Shown here: piece by piece, positions 1 through 6,229 of the stretch
Layout of the letters: the number at the start of each line of letters is the position of its first letter
Position numbering within the stretch: the first letter of the stretch is position 1
From: an uncultured Demequina sp.
GTDB lineage: Bacteria; Actinomycetota; Actinomycetes; Actinomycetales; Demequinaceae
NCBI GenBank assembly: GCA_937925595.1
Contig: CALALQ010000076.1
Span: forward strand, 1-14,487
DNA length: 14,487 nucleotides
Direction of reading: 5' to 3'
The notes under the pieces: generated by a model
The model's database searches: none
Told to the model about the DNA's origin: nothing
The model's input: only the letters and a program-made list of their open reading frames with translations
Made by a program: the position numbers and the translations under genes

Positions 1-595
1 CGAACCCATCGCCACCGAGCAGATCGACGCCGCGCTCGCGCTTGTGCCCAAGCCGGACATGATCCTGCTCAACGGCGGCGGCAACGACATGCTGCGCCCA
101 CGCTTCCAGATGGAGCGCATCCTCCAGTTCGCCCAGCGCGCCATCGATGCGTGCCAGGAGGCGGGCGTGCGGCTCGTGATCGTCACCGGCGGTTTACCCA
201 CTCCTGGGCTGCCGCTCGCCAAGCGCATGACGCGCCTTGGCCACGCGTACCTCGCAGCGGTCCAGGACCTGTGCGAGCGCAACGGCGTGGAGCTCATCGT
301 CAACTGGCGTGACCCGGCGTTCCCTGACCGCCGCAACTGGTCAGACGACCGCCTCCACCTCAGCCCCACCGGTCACGCTCGCGTCGCCGCAAACGTCCTC
401 ACCGCCCTGGGCCACCCCACGGACCCGCCCGCACCGGGCGACGAGATCCCCGCCCCCACCTTCCGCGACCAGGTCCGCTACACGCGCGTTCACGTGCTGC
501 CTTTCATCGGTCGCAGGTTGACCCACCGGTCGAGCGGCGACGGCCACCTGCCCAAGTACCCCGACTGGACGCAGCTCCAGGTCGCCGCCTCCTAG
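1..595 (+). CDS. SGNH/GDSL-family hydrolase, 5' end cut by window
   Basis: The frame is open from base 2, so the N-terminus, including the block I GDS serine, lies upstream of the window. The visible 197 residues include GGGND (bases 74-88), which fits the block III GxND asparagine motif. Near the C-terminus the DDRLHLSPTGH stretch (about bases 343-375) fits the block V DxxH pair that completes the catalytic triad. A beta-strand of the type RLVIVTGG lies between them. The family consists of esterases and lipases that deacylate small or polysaccharide-bound esters; the substrate cannot be told here. About 60 residues follow block V and look unstructured and basic. A GTG at base 44 exists but is internal, because the coding sequence clearly continues upstream. 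The stop codon TAG (593-595) is 9 nt before the next gene. Confidence 0.85.
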   Translation, partial: EPIATEQIDAALALVPKPDMILLNGGGNDMLRPRFQMERILQFAQRAIDACQEAGVRLVIVTGGLPTPGLPLAKRMTRLGHAYLAAVQDLCERNGVELIVNWRDPAFPDRRNWSDDRLHLSPTGHARVAANVLTALGHPTDPPAPGDEIPAPTFRDQVRYTRVHVLPFIGRRLTHRSSGDGHLPKYPDWTQLQVAAS

Positions 596-604
596 GCTGT
601 ACCC

Positions 605-1219
605 GTGACACTCCACGCCGTCGGCACGTATGAGGGCCAGCCCGGCCCGGTGGCACTCTTCCTGCATGGCTGGGGCGCCGACGAGCGCGACCTCGCGAGT
701 CTTGCAGCCTACCTTCCCGACGGTCTCGAATGGCTCTCTGCCCGCGCACCTGAGCGGCACCCGGCCTTCGGTTATGCCTGGTATCAGCTCGACACGGAGG
801 ATTCCTTTGCCAATGTCGAGCGCATCGCCGCCGCAACGGAAGCCCTGTGGAGCTTCCTTGACGAGGCTGTGCCGGCCCCAGCGTCGGTCATCCCCATTGG
901 CTTCTCCCAGGGCGGGCTCATGGCCTCCCAGCTGCTCCGCACGCGACCCGAACGGGTGATCGCCGCCGCGATCCTCAGCGGTTACGTCGCCCCGGGTTCG
1001 CTCCCGGCCGACGCTGCTGTGGGCGCCGCCCGACCTCCCGTGTTCTGGGGCCGGGGGAGTGCCGACGCGGTGATCCCGCGGGGCGCGATCGAGAGCACAG
1101 AGGCGTTCCTGCCGATGTACACGGACCTCGAGGCGCACGTGTACCCGGGACTCGCGCATTCGGTGAGCGAGGAGGAGATCGTCGACCTGAGCGCGTTCCT
1201 GGGTCGCGTGCTCGGCTAG
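605..1219 (+). CDS. alpha/beta-hydrolase esterase (carboxylesterase/phospholipase type)
   Basis: This 204-residue protein has a compact serine-hydrolase fold with no signal peptide, so it should act in the cytoplasm. The oxyanion-side motif FLHGWGAD lies at residues 19-26. The nucleophile elbow GFSQGG gives Ser101. Asp154 in GRGSAD and His185 in GLAHS complete the triad in the right order and spacing. Length and motifs match the phospholipase/carboxylesterase (YpfH/EstB-like) family, which cleaves short-chain carboxyl esters; the natural substrate is unknown. The start is GTG at 605. There is no Shine-Dalgarno sequence, but TAGGCT (593-598) ends 6 nt before the start codon, which would suit a leaderless transcript. 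Alternatively the gene is read through from the SGNH gene 9 nt upstream. Its stop overlaps the stop of the convergent minus-strand frame within a CTAG. Confidence 0.88.
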   Translation: MTLHAVGTYEGQPGPVALFLHGWGADERDLASLAAYLPDGLEWLSARAPERHPAFGYAWYQLDTEDSFANVERIAAATEALWSFLDEAVPAPASVIPIGFSQGGLMASQLLRTRPERVIAAAILSGYVAPGSLPADAAVGAARPPVFWGRGSADAVIPRGAIESTEAFLPMYTDLEAHVYPGLAHSVSEEEIVDLSAFLGRVLG

Positions 1220-1488
1220 CGGCTGAAGCGGAACGCGGGCAGACCGCGACGGAGCACGAGCCACCCGGCAAACAGCAGGTTGGGCACCCAGCACAGGAAC
1301 GGCACGATCACGTAGCCCCACAGGAACGCCGTGCGGTTGTCGGCGCCCGTCGCGGAGGCGTAACCCACCGTGATGAGGGACATCCACACGCGCAGCGTGA
1401 CGCCCGCGCAGCTCGTCGACGAGATCCTGGCTCCCCACCTGCGCTGACGTACGGCCCTCCTCCACACATTTTGCGTTGCCCGTGACAA
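1216..1488 (-). CDS. Possible small membrane protein, start uncertain or gene decayed
   Basis: Only the C-terminal ~55 residues look like real protein. A hydrophobic run around WMSLITVGYA is followed by a short polar loop (SATGADNRT). A strong membrane helix (about AFLWGYVIVPFLCWVPNLLF, plus strand about 1258-1317) then leads to a basic end, RRGLPAFRFSR. This predicts two membrane segments with the tail inside. The first ~30 residues of this frame are unlike a normal N-terminus, and the only start giving the full frame is TTG at 1488. A good ribosome-binding site (GGAGGA, plus strand 1456-1461 complement) lies inside the frame, and GTG in another frame follows it. A neighbouring frame encodes a plausible helix (GSQDLVDELRGRHAAR) across 1390-1440, which suggests either a frameshift near 1390 or chance. 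No function can be assigned. Confidence 0.4.
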   Translation of the reverse strand: MSRATQNVWRRAVRQRRWGARISSTSCAGVTLRVWMSLITVGYASATGADNRTAFLWGYVIVPFLCWVPNLLFAGWLVLRRGLPAFRFSR

Positions 1489-1518
1489 GTGCAGGAGATC
1501 TACCAGGAACTTTGAACT

Positions 1519-1532
1519 TGACCGGGCGGTCA
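1519..1532. promoter_or_regulatory. Perfect 6-2-6 palindrome, TetR-type operator candidate
   Basis: TGACCG-GG-CGGTCA is a perfect inverted repeat in the non-coding gap between 1488 and 1590. Palindromes of this TGACCG-N2-CGGTCA form are typical of TetR-family binding sites in Actinobacteria. It lies about 30 nt upstream of the doubtful minus-strand membrane-protein frame. A second, looser inverted repeat brackets it: TCCTCCACACATTTT at 1458-1472 against AAAAGTGTGGAGGA at 1540-1553, one base out of register. No TetR gene is next to it in the window. Confidence 0.4.
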
Positions 1533-1589
1533 GCCACCCAAAAGTGTGGAGGACGGACGCGGTGGCGGGGCGGCGGCGCGGCCGTCGCG

Positions 1590-1880
1590 CTAGTTGGGGT
1601 ACTCGACGCTCGCGCCGGGGATGTCGTTGCGCTCGAGATTCCGGCGCACGAAGGGGCAGCGCGGCACGATCGTGTCGCCTCGCTCTACGGAGTCCGCGAC
1701 CGCGCCCGTCACGAGTTCGGTGCCGCGTCCTTGGCCGGAGAACGCCTCCACGGTCTCCGTGTGGGTGAACACGATGCGGCCGTCGCTTGCGAGAAAGTCC
1801 GCGAACGCCGCGAGCTCGCCGTCAACGTGGAGTTCGTAGCGGCCGGCGCCGTCATTGCGCGTGATCTGAGAGTCCGTCAT
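1590..1880 (-). CDS. Small GNAT-family N-acetyltransferase (YjdJ/Acetyltransf_CG type)
   Basis: This 96-residue protein matches the short GCN5-related acetyltransferase family that consists of little more than the acetyl-CoA core. It opens with a paired-strand region (RYELHVDGELAAFADF). It then has the family signature FTHTETVEAFSGQGRGTELV, in which GQGRG forms the pyrophosphate-binding loop, and ends with the typical IVPRCPFVRRNLERN. Relatives usually run 90-110 residues, so this is full length. The family acetylates an unknown small molecule or protein using acetyl-CoA. The start is ATG at 1880, with a modest purine-rich site (AAGGCTGAAG) just upstream. It begins 10 nt after the stop of the oxidoreductase gene on the same strand, so it is probably the last gene of that operon, though its link to flavin chemistry is not evident. 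Confidence 0.82.
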   Translation of the reverse strand: MTDSQITRNDGAGRYELHVDGELAAFADFLASDGRIVFTHTETVEAFSGQGRGTELVTGAVADSVERGDTIVPRCPFVRRNLERNDIPGASVEYPN

Positions 1881-1890
1881 GTCTTCAGCC

Positions 1891-2517
1891 TTACCCGATT
1901 TGGGCCTCGACCGTGCGGCGAAGCGCCTCCGGACTCAGCGCCGCGCCGAACGCGCGGCTGCCCGGCTGCAGCGCCACTCCCATGTCGAGTCCGCCAATGT
2001 CCACCGGCTCGAAGCCGAGGCTTGCGACAAACTCCGCCACAGCGTCGGCCGCGTCGCGGTGATTCGATGCGACGCCAATGGCGATGCGCCGCGCGTCCCG
2101 AGCGTGCGCGTCGAGATCCTCGTAGGCGACGTGATTGAGGGACTTGACCACTTTGGCGCCGGGCAGGGCGGTCGCGACGGCAACCGACGTGCCGCCGGGG
2201 TGCTCCGTGAACTCGGGGAGCGGTCCGTCGACATCCACCCAATGGTTGGTGGCGTCGACGACGATGCGACCGGCAAGGGCGTCAACCGGAACGGTGGGCA
2301 CGCGATGCAGCGGCACGGCGAGCACGACGATCTCCGCGTCCGCGACGGCCTCGTCGGCGGTCATCGCGATGGCACCGGGTGCGTACACGCTGAGATTGAG
2401 CCGCACGAACTTGGGATCCCCCGAACCCGCCACGCGCACCTCGTGGCCCACTCGCGTCGCGAGGCCGGCGAGGACGGTGCCGAGCTTGCCGGCGCCAAGG
2501 ATCGCGACTCGCGTCAC
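1891..2517 (-). CDS. F420:NADP oxidoreductase-like NAD(P)-binding protein
   Basis: The 208-residue protein begins with a Rossmann dinucleotide-binding strand and loop, VAILGAGKLGTVLA (residues 4-17). A short basic/serine region (RVAGSGD) after beta-2 is where NADP-specific members contact the 2'-phosphate. It continues through VVLAVPLHRVP and IVVDATNHW to VKSLNHVAYEDL, the order seen in NADPH-dependent F420 reductases and the related ProC/NADP_oxidored_F420 superfamily. Known family members pass hydride between NADPH and deazaflavin F420, but many homologues act on other substrates, so F420 use is not shown. The start is GTG at 2517, overlapping the HAD gene stop by 4 nt (GTGA), which indicates translational coupling. 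It is the fifth gene of the flavin operon. Confidence 0.82.
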   Translation of the reverse strand: MTRVAILGAGKLGTVLAGLATRVGHEVRVAGSGDPKFVRLNLSVYAPGAIAMTADEAVADAEIVVLAVPLHRVPTVPVDALAGRIVVDATNHWVDVDGPLPEFTEHPGGTSVAVATALPGAKVVKSLNHVAYEDLDAHARDARRIAIGVASNHRDAADAVAEFVASLGFEPVDIGGLDMGVALQPGSRAFGAALSPEALRRTVEAQIG

Positions 2518-3314
2518 ACGAGCTCCAGCTCGGTGAACGCTTCGGCGAGGCCGCCCACGTCGGGACCCTTGGCGGTGCGGTGCGCGGCCGCGAGCACGCT
2601 GGGGTGCGATCCCTCAATAGCGACCGACATCCCTGCAAACTCCAGCATTTCTAGGTCGTTGAGGCCATCGCCGAACGCCACGACGTCCTCGCGCGCAAGC
2701 CCCAGCGCCTCGATTGCGGCCGCGATGCCAACCGCCTTGTTGATGTGCGACAGGTACACCTCGCCCGCGCCAACGCCAAGGTCCGGAATCGAGTTGGGCA
2801 CCACCGACAGCGTGGGGGAGAGCGGCGCGATGATGTCCTCGATGGGCTGGTCGCCGCCAAAGCAGATCACCTTCGCGATGGGGACACCCGCGAACGACTC
2901 GACGATCTTGATGTCCACCTCTGCGTACTCGCCGCCGTATGCCCCGAGCGCCCGCCGCAGCAGCACGGCAGCGCTCTCCGGCAGCAGCAGTTCGTGAGAG
3001 TTTTCGACGATGAACTGAACCCCGTGCAGATTCAGCTGGGCAAGCAGAGCCGCCGCAACGTCGGGCGGGAAGGTGATGTCCCGAATGGTGCGCCCGTCGA
3101 TCTCCACGTACGCCCCTGCCGCGGCGACGTAGCCATCGAAGCCGGCGCCCGTCAGCGTGTGGGGGAGCGCAGAGACCGGGCGGCCCGTGCACAGGAAAAC
3201 GGCGTGTCCCGCCGCCCTGGCCGCTCGCACCGCCGCCACGTGAGCGTCGGGCACGCGCCCGTGCAGCGCGTAGGTTCCGTCAACGTCAAGGAAGATGGCC
3301 CGACGCTGGGTCAC
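2514..3314 (-). CDS. Cof-type HAD-IIB phosphatase
   Basis: This 266-residue protein has all four haloacid-dehalogenase motifs. Motif I is FLDVDGTY (residues 8-15), with the nucleophile aspartate first and the general acid two residues later. Motif II is the threonine in LCTGRP. Motif III is the lysine in HINKAVGI. Motif IV is GDGLNDLEM, which binds magnesium. The large insert between motifs II and III is the C2B cap of the Cof/IIB group. Members remove phosphate from sugar phosphates, FMN, PLP and similar molecules; sequence alone does not give the substrate. The company of FMN enzymes makes a flavin phosphate an attractive guess, but that is inference. GTG at 3314 overlaps the FMN reductase stop by 4 nt, and its own stop overlaps the next gene by 4 nt. 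Confidence 0.88.
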   Translation of the reverse strand: MTQRRAIFLDVDGTYALHGRVPDAHVAAVRAARAAGHAVFLCTGRPVSALPHTLTGAGFDGYVAAAGAYVEIDGRTIRDITFPPDVAAALLAQLNLHGVQFIVENSHELLLPESAAVLLRRALGAYGGEYAEVDIKIVESFAGVPIAKVICFGGDQPIEDIIAPLSPTLSVVPNSIPDLGVGAGEVYLSHINKAVGIAAAIEALGLAREDVVAFGDGLNDLEMLEFAGMSVAIEGSHPSVLAAAHRTAKGPDVGGLAEAFTELELV

Positions 3315-3994
3315 GTGTTCTCCGATCTGGGCTTGTAGGCGCCGCCCTGGGCAAGCCGCATAAGGTCGCTGGAAAGGTCGATCTCGAGGTTAGTGCCTCC
3401 AGCGGACCCAAACTCATGCTGGTACTTCTTCCACGACTCGTCGCGAACCGCCTTGGCGAAGCCGGACTCCATGAGGATGACCGCCTCGAGGGCGGCGCGG
3501 TCGATGCGCTCGCCAAGGGCCTTGTCGTTCCAGTCCTCAGTCGCGGCGAACAGGCTCGTGGGGACCGGGAGGGTGCGCAGGTAGGCGAAGAGCGAGCGCA
3601 TCTCCTCGTCGACGACCAGGGCGTGGCGAGCCGTGCCGGCGGTGGCCGCGAGGATCACGGGCTTGCCGATCAGCAGATCGTTGTCGAGCACCTGGAAGAA
3701 GCTCGTGAACAGTCCGGAAGCGCCAGCCTTGTACACAGGTGCGGCGGCGACGATCGCATCGGCGTCCACGAGGGCTTGTTCTGCGGCCTTGAACTTGGGG
3801 CCGAGCAGCTGCGACGAGAGCGCGCCGGGCAGTTCCGGGAGCAGCTCGCGCAGGTCGATGGCCTTGATGACGACCTCGTGGCCGCGCTCCTTGGCGAGCG
3901 ATGCGACGCGCTGAGAGGCGCGATCTGCGAGCAGGCGAGTGGAACTGGGATCGGAGACCCCAGCGTTGACGACGACGACGGTGAAAGTGCTCAT
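3311..3994 (-). CDS. NADPH-dependent FMN reductase, CE1759-like partner of the monooxygenase
   Basis: The 227-residue protein has a flavodoxin-like fold. It starts TFTVVVVNAGVSDPSSTRLLAD, in which the Ser/Thr-rich loop after the first strand binds FMN phosphate. The PVYKAGASGLFTSFFQ segment forms the second flavin-contacting loop, and KPVILAATAG the next strand. This pattern and the long C-terminal part match the CE1759 family, known as the reductase partner of CE1758-type luciferase-like monooxygenases. Its expected job is to reduce free FMN with NAD(P)H and hand FMNH2 to the monooxygenase encoded two genes upstream. ATG at 3994 overlaps the MarR stop by 4 nt (ATGA). The closely packed order monooxygenase, regulator, reductase supports the pairing. 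Confidence 0.88.
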   Translation of the reverse strand: MSTFTVVVVNAGVSDPSSTRLLADRASQRVASLAKERGHEVVIKAIDLRELLPELPGALSSQLLGPKFKAAEQALVDADAIVAAAPVYKAGASGLFTSFFQVLDNDLLIGKPVILAATAGTARHALVVDEEMRSLFAYLRTLPVPTSLFAATEDWNDKALGERIDRAALEAVILMESGFAKAVRDESWKKYQHEFGSAGGTNLEIDLSSDLMRLAQGGAYKPRSENT

Positions 3995-4452
3995 GACCTG
4001 CTCCTCGCGGGCTGGGCGTCAACAAGCTTGGCGGTGAGCACGGCGAGCTGACGCTGCTCGTCCTCGCTCAAGGCGGACAGTGCGTCCGCGACGTCCCTGG
4101 CATGCACGCGGCCAATGGTGCGCTGCATCTCGCGACCCTCCGGGGTGAGGTTCACGCGCACCGCGCGGCCGTCCTCCTGATCCTCGCAGCGCGACACCAG
4201 TCCGCGCTCAACCAGACGGTCTACCAGGCGAGACAGCGCGGGTTGGGACAGCAGCACCCTGCGCTGCAGGTCGCTGATCCGCTGCCCGTCGTCGCACTTG
4301 GAGAGCGTGTAGAGCACGTCGTATTCGCGCATCGACACGTGATCCCACGCCGAGGTGGCCGCGAAGCGACGCATGAGAGTGGCGTGCGCGGTGAGCACGC
4401 CCTCCCATGCCTCGTTTGCCAGGCGAACGTCGGTGGTCTTGGTGGTCATCAC
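3991..4452 (-). CDS. MarR-family transcriptional regulator
   Basis: The 153-residue protein has the MarR winged-helix layout. An N-terminal helix (NEAWEGVLTAHATLMRRF) contributes to dimerisation. The DNA-binding part includes ISDLQRRVLLSQPALSRLVDRL with the recognition helix around residues 68-82. The wing is RCEDQEDGRAVRVNLT, with the usual D-x-R-A/S pair, and a final dimerisation helix follows. MarR proteins are small-ligand- or redox-responsive repressors. Two cysteines (SKCDD, SRCED) could in principle sense oxidants or electrophiles. The gene is second in the operon and probably represses the operon promoter through the palindrome at 5661-5678. GTG at 4452 gives the same 4-nt overlap as its neighbours; ATG at 4449, one codon later, is equally possible. 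No ribosome-binding site separates the two choices. Confidence 0.88.
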   Translation of the reverse strand: MMTTKTTDVRLANEAWEGVLTAHATLMRRFAATSAWDHVSMREYDVLYTLSKCDDGQRISDLQRRVLLSQPALSRLVDRLVERGLVSRCEDQEDGRAVRVNLTPEGREMQRTIGRVHARDVADALSALSEDEQRQLAVLTAKLVDAQPARSRS

Positions 4453-5633
4453 AGCACCGGGTAGGACTCGACGGTCTGAACCGAGTCCTGGTACGGCGAG
4501 CCGCCGGTGACGTTGTCGCCGCGGTTCGCGTTGGGACGTGGCTGGCGAGGCTCTCCATCGCCGTACTTGGCCTTGACCAGGTCGGCGTGGCTCGGTGGGT
4601 TCGAGGGGGCCTCAGGGTGACGGCGTCCCTCGAGTTCCTTGCGCAGTACTGGCACGATCTCGCCCATGTAGTCGAGCTGCTTGAGGACCATGCTGAGCGG
4701 CAGGCCCGAGTGGTCGGCAAGGAACAGCTGACGCTGGTAGTCGCCAACGTAGGTCTGGAACGTGAGGATCTTGTCGATGACTTCCTGAACGGAACCCACC
4801 GTCATAGGTGTGGCTGCCGCGAAGTCTTCCAGCGTCGGGCCGTGGCCGTAGACCGGGGCCTCGTTGAAGTACGGGCGGAACTCCTTGACCACTTCCTGCG
4901 AGGTCTTGCCCACGTAGATGTGGCCGCCGAGCCCGACGATCGCCTCGCGAGCGGTGCCGTGGCCGTACGCCTCGTAGCGGCGACGGTAGAACTCGACCAT
5001 GCGCTGCGTGTGCTCCTTGGGCCAGAAGATGTGGTTCGCGAAGAAACCGTTGCCGTAATACGCGGCCTGCTCGGCGATCTCGGGCGTGCGGATGGAGCCG
5101 TGCCACACGAAGGGCGGGACGTCATCGAGGGGGCGGGGCGTCGAGGTGAAGCCCTGCAGGGGGGTGCGGAAGTTGCCCTCCCAGTCCACGACGTCTTCGC
5201 GCCACAAGCGGTGCAGCAGGTTGTAGTTCTCGAGCGCGAGCGGCAGGCCCTGGCGGATGTCCTGGCCGAACCACGGGTAGACCGGCGCCGTGTTGCCGCG
5301 GCCCAGCATGAGGTCCATGCGGCCCTTGGTGAGGTGCTGGAGCATTGCGTACTCCTCAGCGAGGCGCACCGGGTCATTCGTGGTGATGAGCGTCGTGGAG
5401 GTGGTGAGGACGATGTTCTTGGTCTGAGCGCCGATGTGCGCGAGCAGCGTCGTGGGGCTCGAGCTGAAGAACGGCGGGTTGTGGTGCTCGCCGATCGCGA
5501 AGACGTCGAGGCCCACCTCTTCCGCGTGCTTGGCGATCGTGACGATCGCCTCGATGCGCTCCGCTTCGCTCGGCGTGTAGCCGCTGACGGGGTCGCGAGT
5601 GATGTCGCTGACGGACATGACGCCGAACTGCAT
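4449..5633 (-). CDS. FMN-dependent luciferase-like monooxygenase, CE1758-like
   Basis: The 394-residue protein is a bacterial-luciferase-type TIM barrel. The N-terminal strand MQFGVMSV leads to VGLDVFAIGEHHNP (about residues 41-54), the hallmark EHH segment of LLM flavoenzymes. GRMDLMLGRGN and a later VWHGSIRTPEIAEQAA follow in family order. The length and the proline-rich polar tail (about the last 55 residues) resemble the CE1758 family, which uses FMNH2 and oxygen to oxidise an unidentified organic substrate and is paired with a CE1759-type reductase. ATG at 5633 was chosen because GGAGGA sits 4 nt upstream and homology begins there. An open extension to 5789 runs through a palindrome and is not coding. 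This is the first gene of the operon, about 20 nt from the predicted transcription start. Confidence 0.9.
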   Translation of the reverse strand: MQFGVMSVSDITRDPVSGYTPSEAERIEAIVTIAKHAEEVGLDVFAIGEHHNPPFFSSSPTTLLAHIGAQTKNIVLTTSTTLITTNDPVRLAEEYAMLQHLTKGRMDLMLGRGNTAPVYPWFGQDIRQGLPLALENYNLLHRLWREDVVDWEGNFRTPLQGFTSTPRPLDDVPPFVWHGSIRTPEIAEQAAYYGNGFFANHIFWPKEHTQRMVEFYRRRYEAYGHGTAREAIVGLGGHIYVGKTSQEVVKEFRPYFNEAPVYGHGPTLEDFAAATPMTVGSVQEVIDKILTFQTYVGDYQRQLFLADHSGLPLSMVLKQLDYMGEIVPVLRKELEGRRHPEAPSNPPSHADLVKAKYGDGEPRQPRPNANRGDNVTGGSPYQDSVQTVESYPVL

Positions 5634-5658
5634 GATTCCTCCAGGTGGGTGGCCTTCA

Positions 5659-5678
5659 AATATATGCGTTTGCATGTA
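5659..5678 (-). promoter_or_regulatory. Promoter and MarR-type operator candidate for the flavin operon
   Basis: On the minus strand TATATT (plus 5659-5664) is a good -10 hexamer, ending about 25 nt upstream of the monooxygenase start, with the GGAGGA site in between. No convincing -35 is visible. An imperfect palindrome, TATATGC-GTT-TGCATGTA in plus-strand reading (core ATGC-GTTT-GCAT, 5661-5678), overlaps this -10. AT-rich TGCAT-type inverted repeats of this size are common MarR operators, so binding here would block RNA polymerase. The AT-richness stands out in a GC-rich region. Confidence 0.5.
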
Positions 5679-5712
5679 ATAACGCGAGGGAGGGCGAACT
5701 ATTCCCGGGCGC

Positions 5713-5831
5713 CCACACGCCGCCGCACCCATCCGCCTGCTCACCGGGTTGCGGTATCTGAGTGTCGCGAAACGCCGGTTTCGCGACACTCACGCACCGC
5801 AACCGGGGTGCGCGGGGTGCGGGGCGTGTGG
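5713..5831. repeat. 119-nt nested palindrome between divergent operons
   Basis: Three stems are nested around one centre. The inner stem is a perfect 15-bp pairing (5759-5773 with 5778-5792; arm TGAGTGTCGCGAAAC) around a GCCG loop. The middle stem pairs 5744-5755 with 5796-5807, 11 of 12 positions. The outer stem pairs 5713-5721 with 5823-5831 and 5723-5730 with 5815-5822, 17 pairs with a single bulged base at 5722. The left and right spacers between the outer and middle stems are 13 and 7 nt. Such a structure could act as a cruciform, a two-way transcription barrier between the MarR and ArsR promoters, or a copy of a dispersed intergenic repeat. No coding frame of substance lies in it. Confidence 0.8.
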
Positions 5832-5870
5832 ACTCGCCTCGCTGGCCTGGTGATATGATGAAATCATCAT
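5829..5870 (+). promoter_or_regulatory. ArsR promoter with overlapping operator
   Basis: A TATGAT -10 (5854-5859) with a weak TGGACT -35 (5829-5834, 19-nt spacer) lies upstream of the ArsR gene. ATGATGA-AA-TCATCAT (5855-5870) is a perfect 7-2-7 palindrome that covers most of the -10 and the start site. This is the usual position for an ArsR/SmtB autorepressor. The sequence is AT-rich against its surroundings. The likely start of transcription (about 5866) leaves a 40-nt leader with GGAGG at 5897-5901. Confidence 0.6.
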
Positions 5871-5905
5871 TCCACGCCGGGACCCCGGCGCGCTCTGGAG
5901 GCACA

Positions 5906-6229
5906 GTGGACACGGGCAGACCGCTCAACGTCGTCAAAGCAGAACTCTTCAAGGGACTCGCGCACCCGGTGCGCATCCGCATCCTCGAACTCCTCAGCGA
6001 GAGCGAGGAGGTCAGCGTTGGCCAACTCATCGAGGCTCTGCGCCTCGAGGCCTCGCACGTCTCGCAGCACCTTCGGGTGCTGCGCAGCTACGACCTCGTC
6101 ACCTCCGAGCGCCGCGCGAGCCAGGTCTACTACCGCCTTGCGCATGCCTCCGTCGCGGACATGCTGGCAGCCGCGCGCACGCTGCTTGGCGAAGTGCTTG
6201 AGCACCGCGCCGCACTTTTGGCTGACTGA
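5906..6229 (+). CDS. ArsR/SmtB-family transcriptional regulator without cysteines
   Basis: The 107-residue protein is a complete ArsR winged helix. ELFKGLAHPVRIRILELL (13-30) is the family entry motif. VSVGQLIEALRLEASHVSQHLRVLR (36-60) holds the helix-turn-helix, with HVSQHLRVL as recognition helix, and RRASQVYYRL (69-78) is the wing. GTG at 5906 is preferred because GGAGG lies 4 nt before it. An upstream ATG at 5855 falls inside the operator palindrome and would add a peptide unlike ArsR proteins. There is no cysteine anywhere, so it cannot be a classical ELCVCDL-type arsenic/cadmium sensor or a persulfide sensor. A site built from D/H/E residues in the last helix is possible but not evident. 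Its stop overlaps the SulP start by 1 nt (TGATG), so the regulator probably controls the transporter. Confidence 0.88.
   Translation: MDTGRPLNVVKAELFKGLAHPVRIRILELLSESEEVSVGQLIEALRLEASHVSQHLRVLRSYDLVTSERRASQVYYRLAHASVADMLAAARTLLGEVLEHRAALLAD

Noticed and set aside
341..1537. Long open minus-strand frame (398 codons) opposite the SGNH and esterase genes
   Set aside because: Arg/Gly/Val-rich composition typical of the antisense of GC-rich coding DNA. Both plus-strand genes show catalytic motifs.
1590..1880. GNAT protein as the toxin of a toxin-antitoxin pair
   Set aside because: It matches the short Acetyltransf_CG type, and no ribbon-helix-helix antitoxin gene is next to it.
5634..5789. N-terminal extension of the monooxygenase to 5789
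   Set aside because: The first codons lie in the palindrome, which gives near-identical MSRN peptides on both strands. A strong ribosome-binding site and homology place the start at 5633.
4407..5858. Long open plus-strand frame opposite the monooxygenase and extending into the intergenic palindrome
   Set aside because: Antisense shadow with no domain, passing through repeats and regulatory sequence.
5906..6229. ArsR protein as a classical arsenic, cadmium or persulfide sensor
   Set aside because: It contains no cysteine residue at all.
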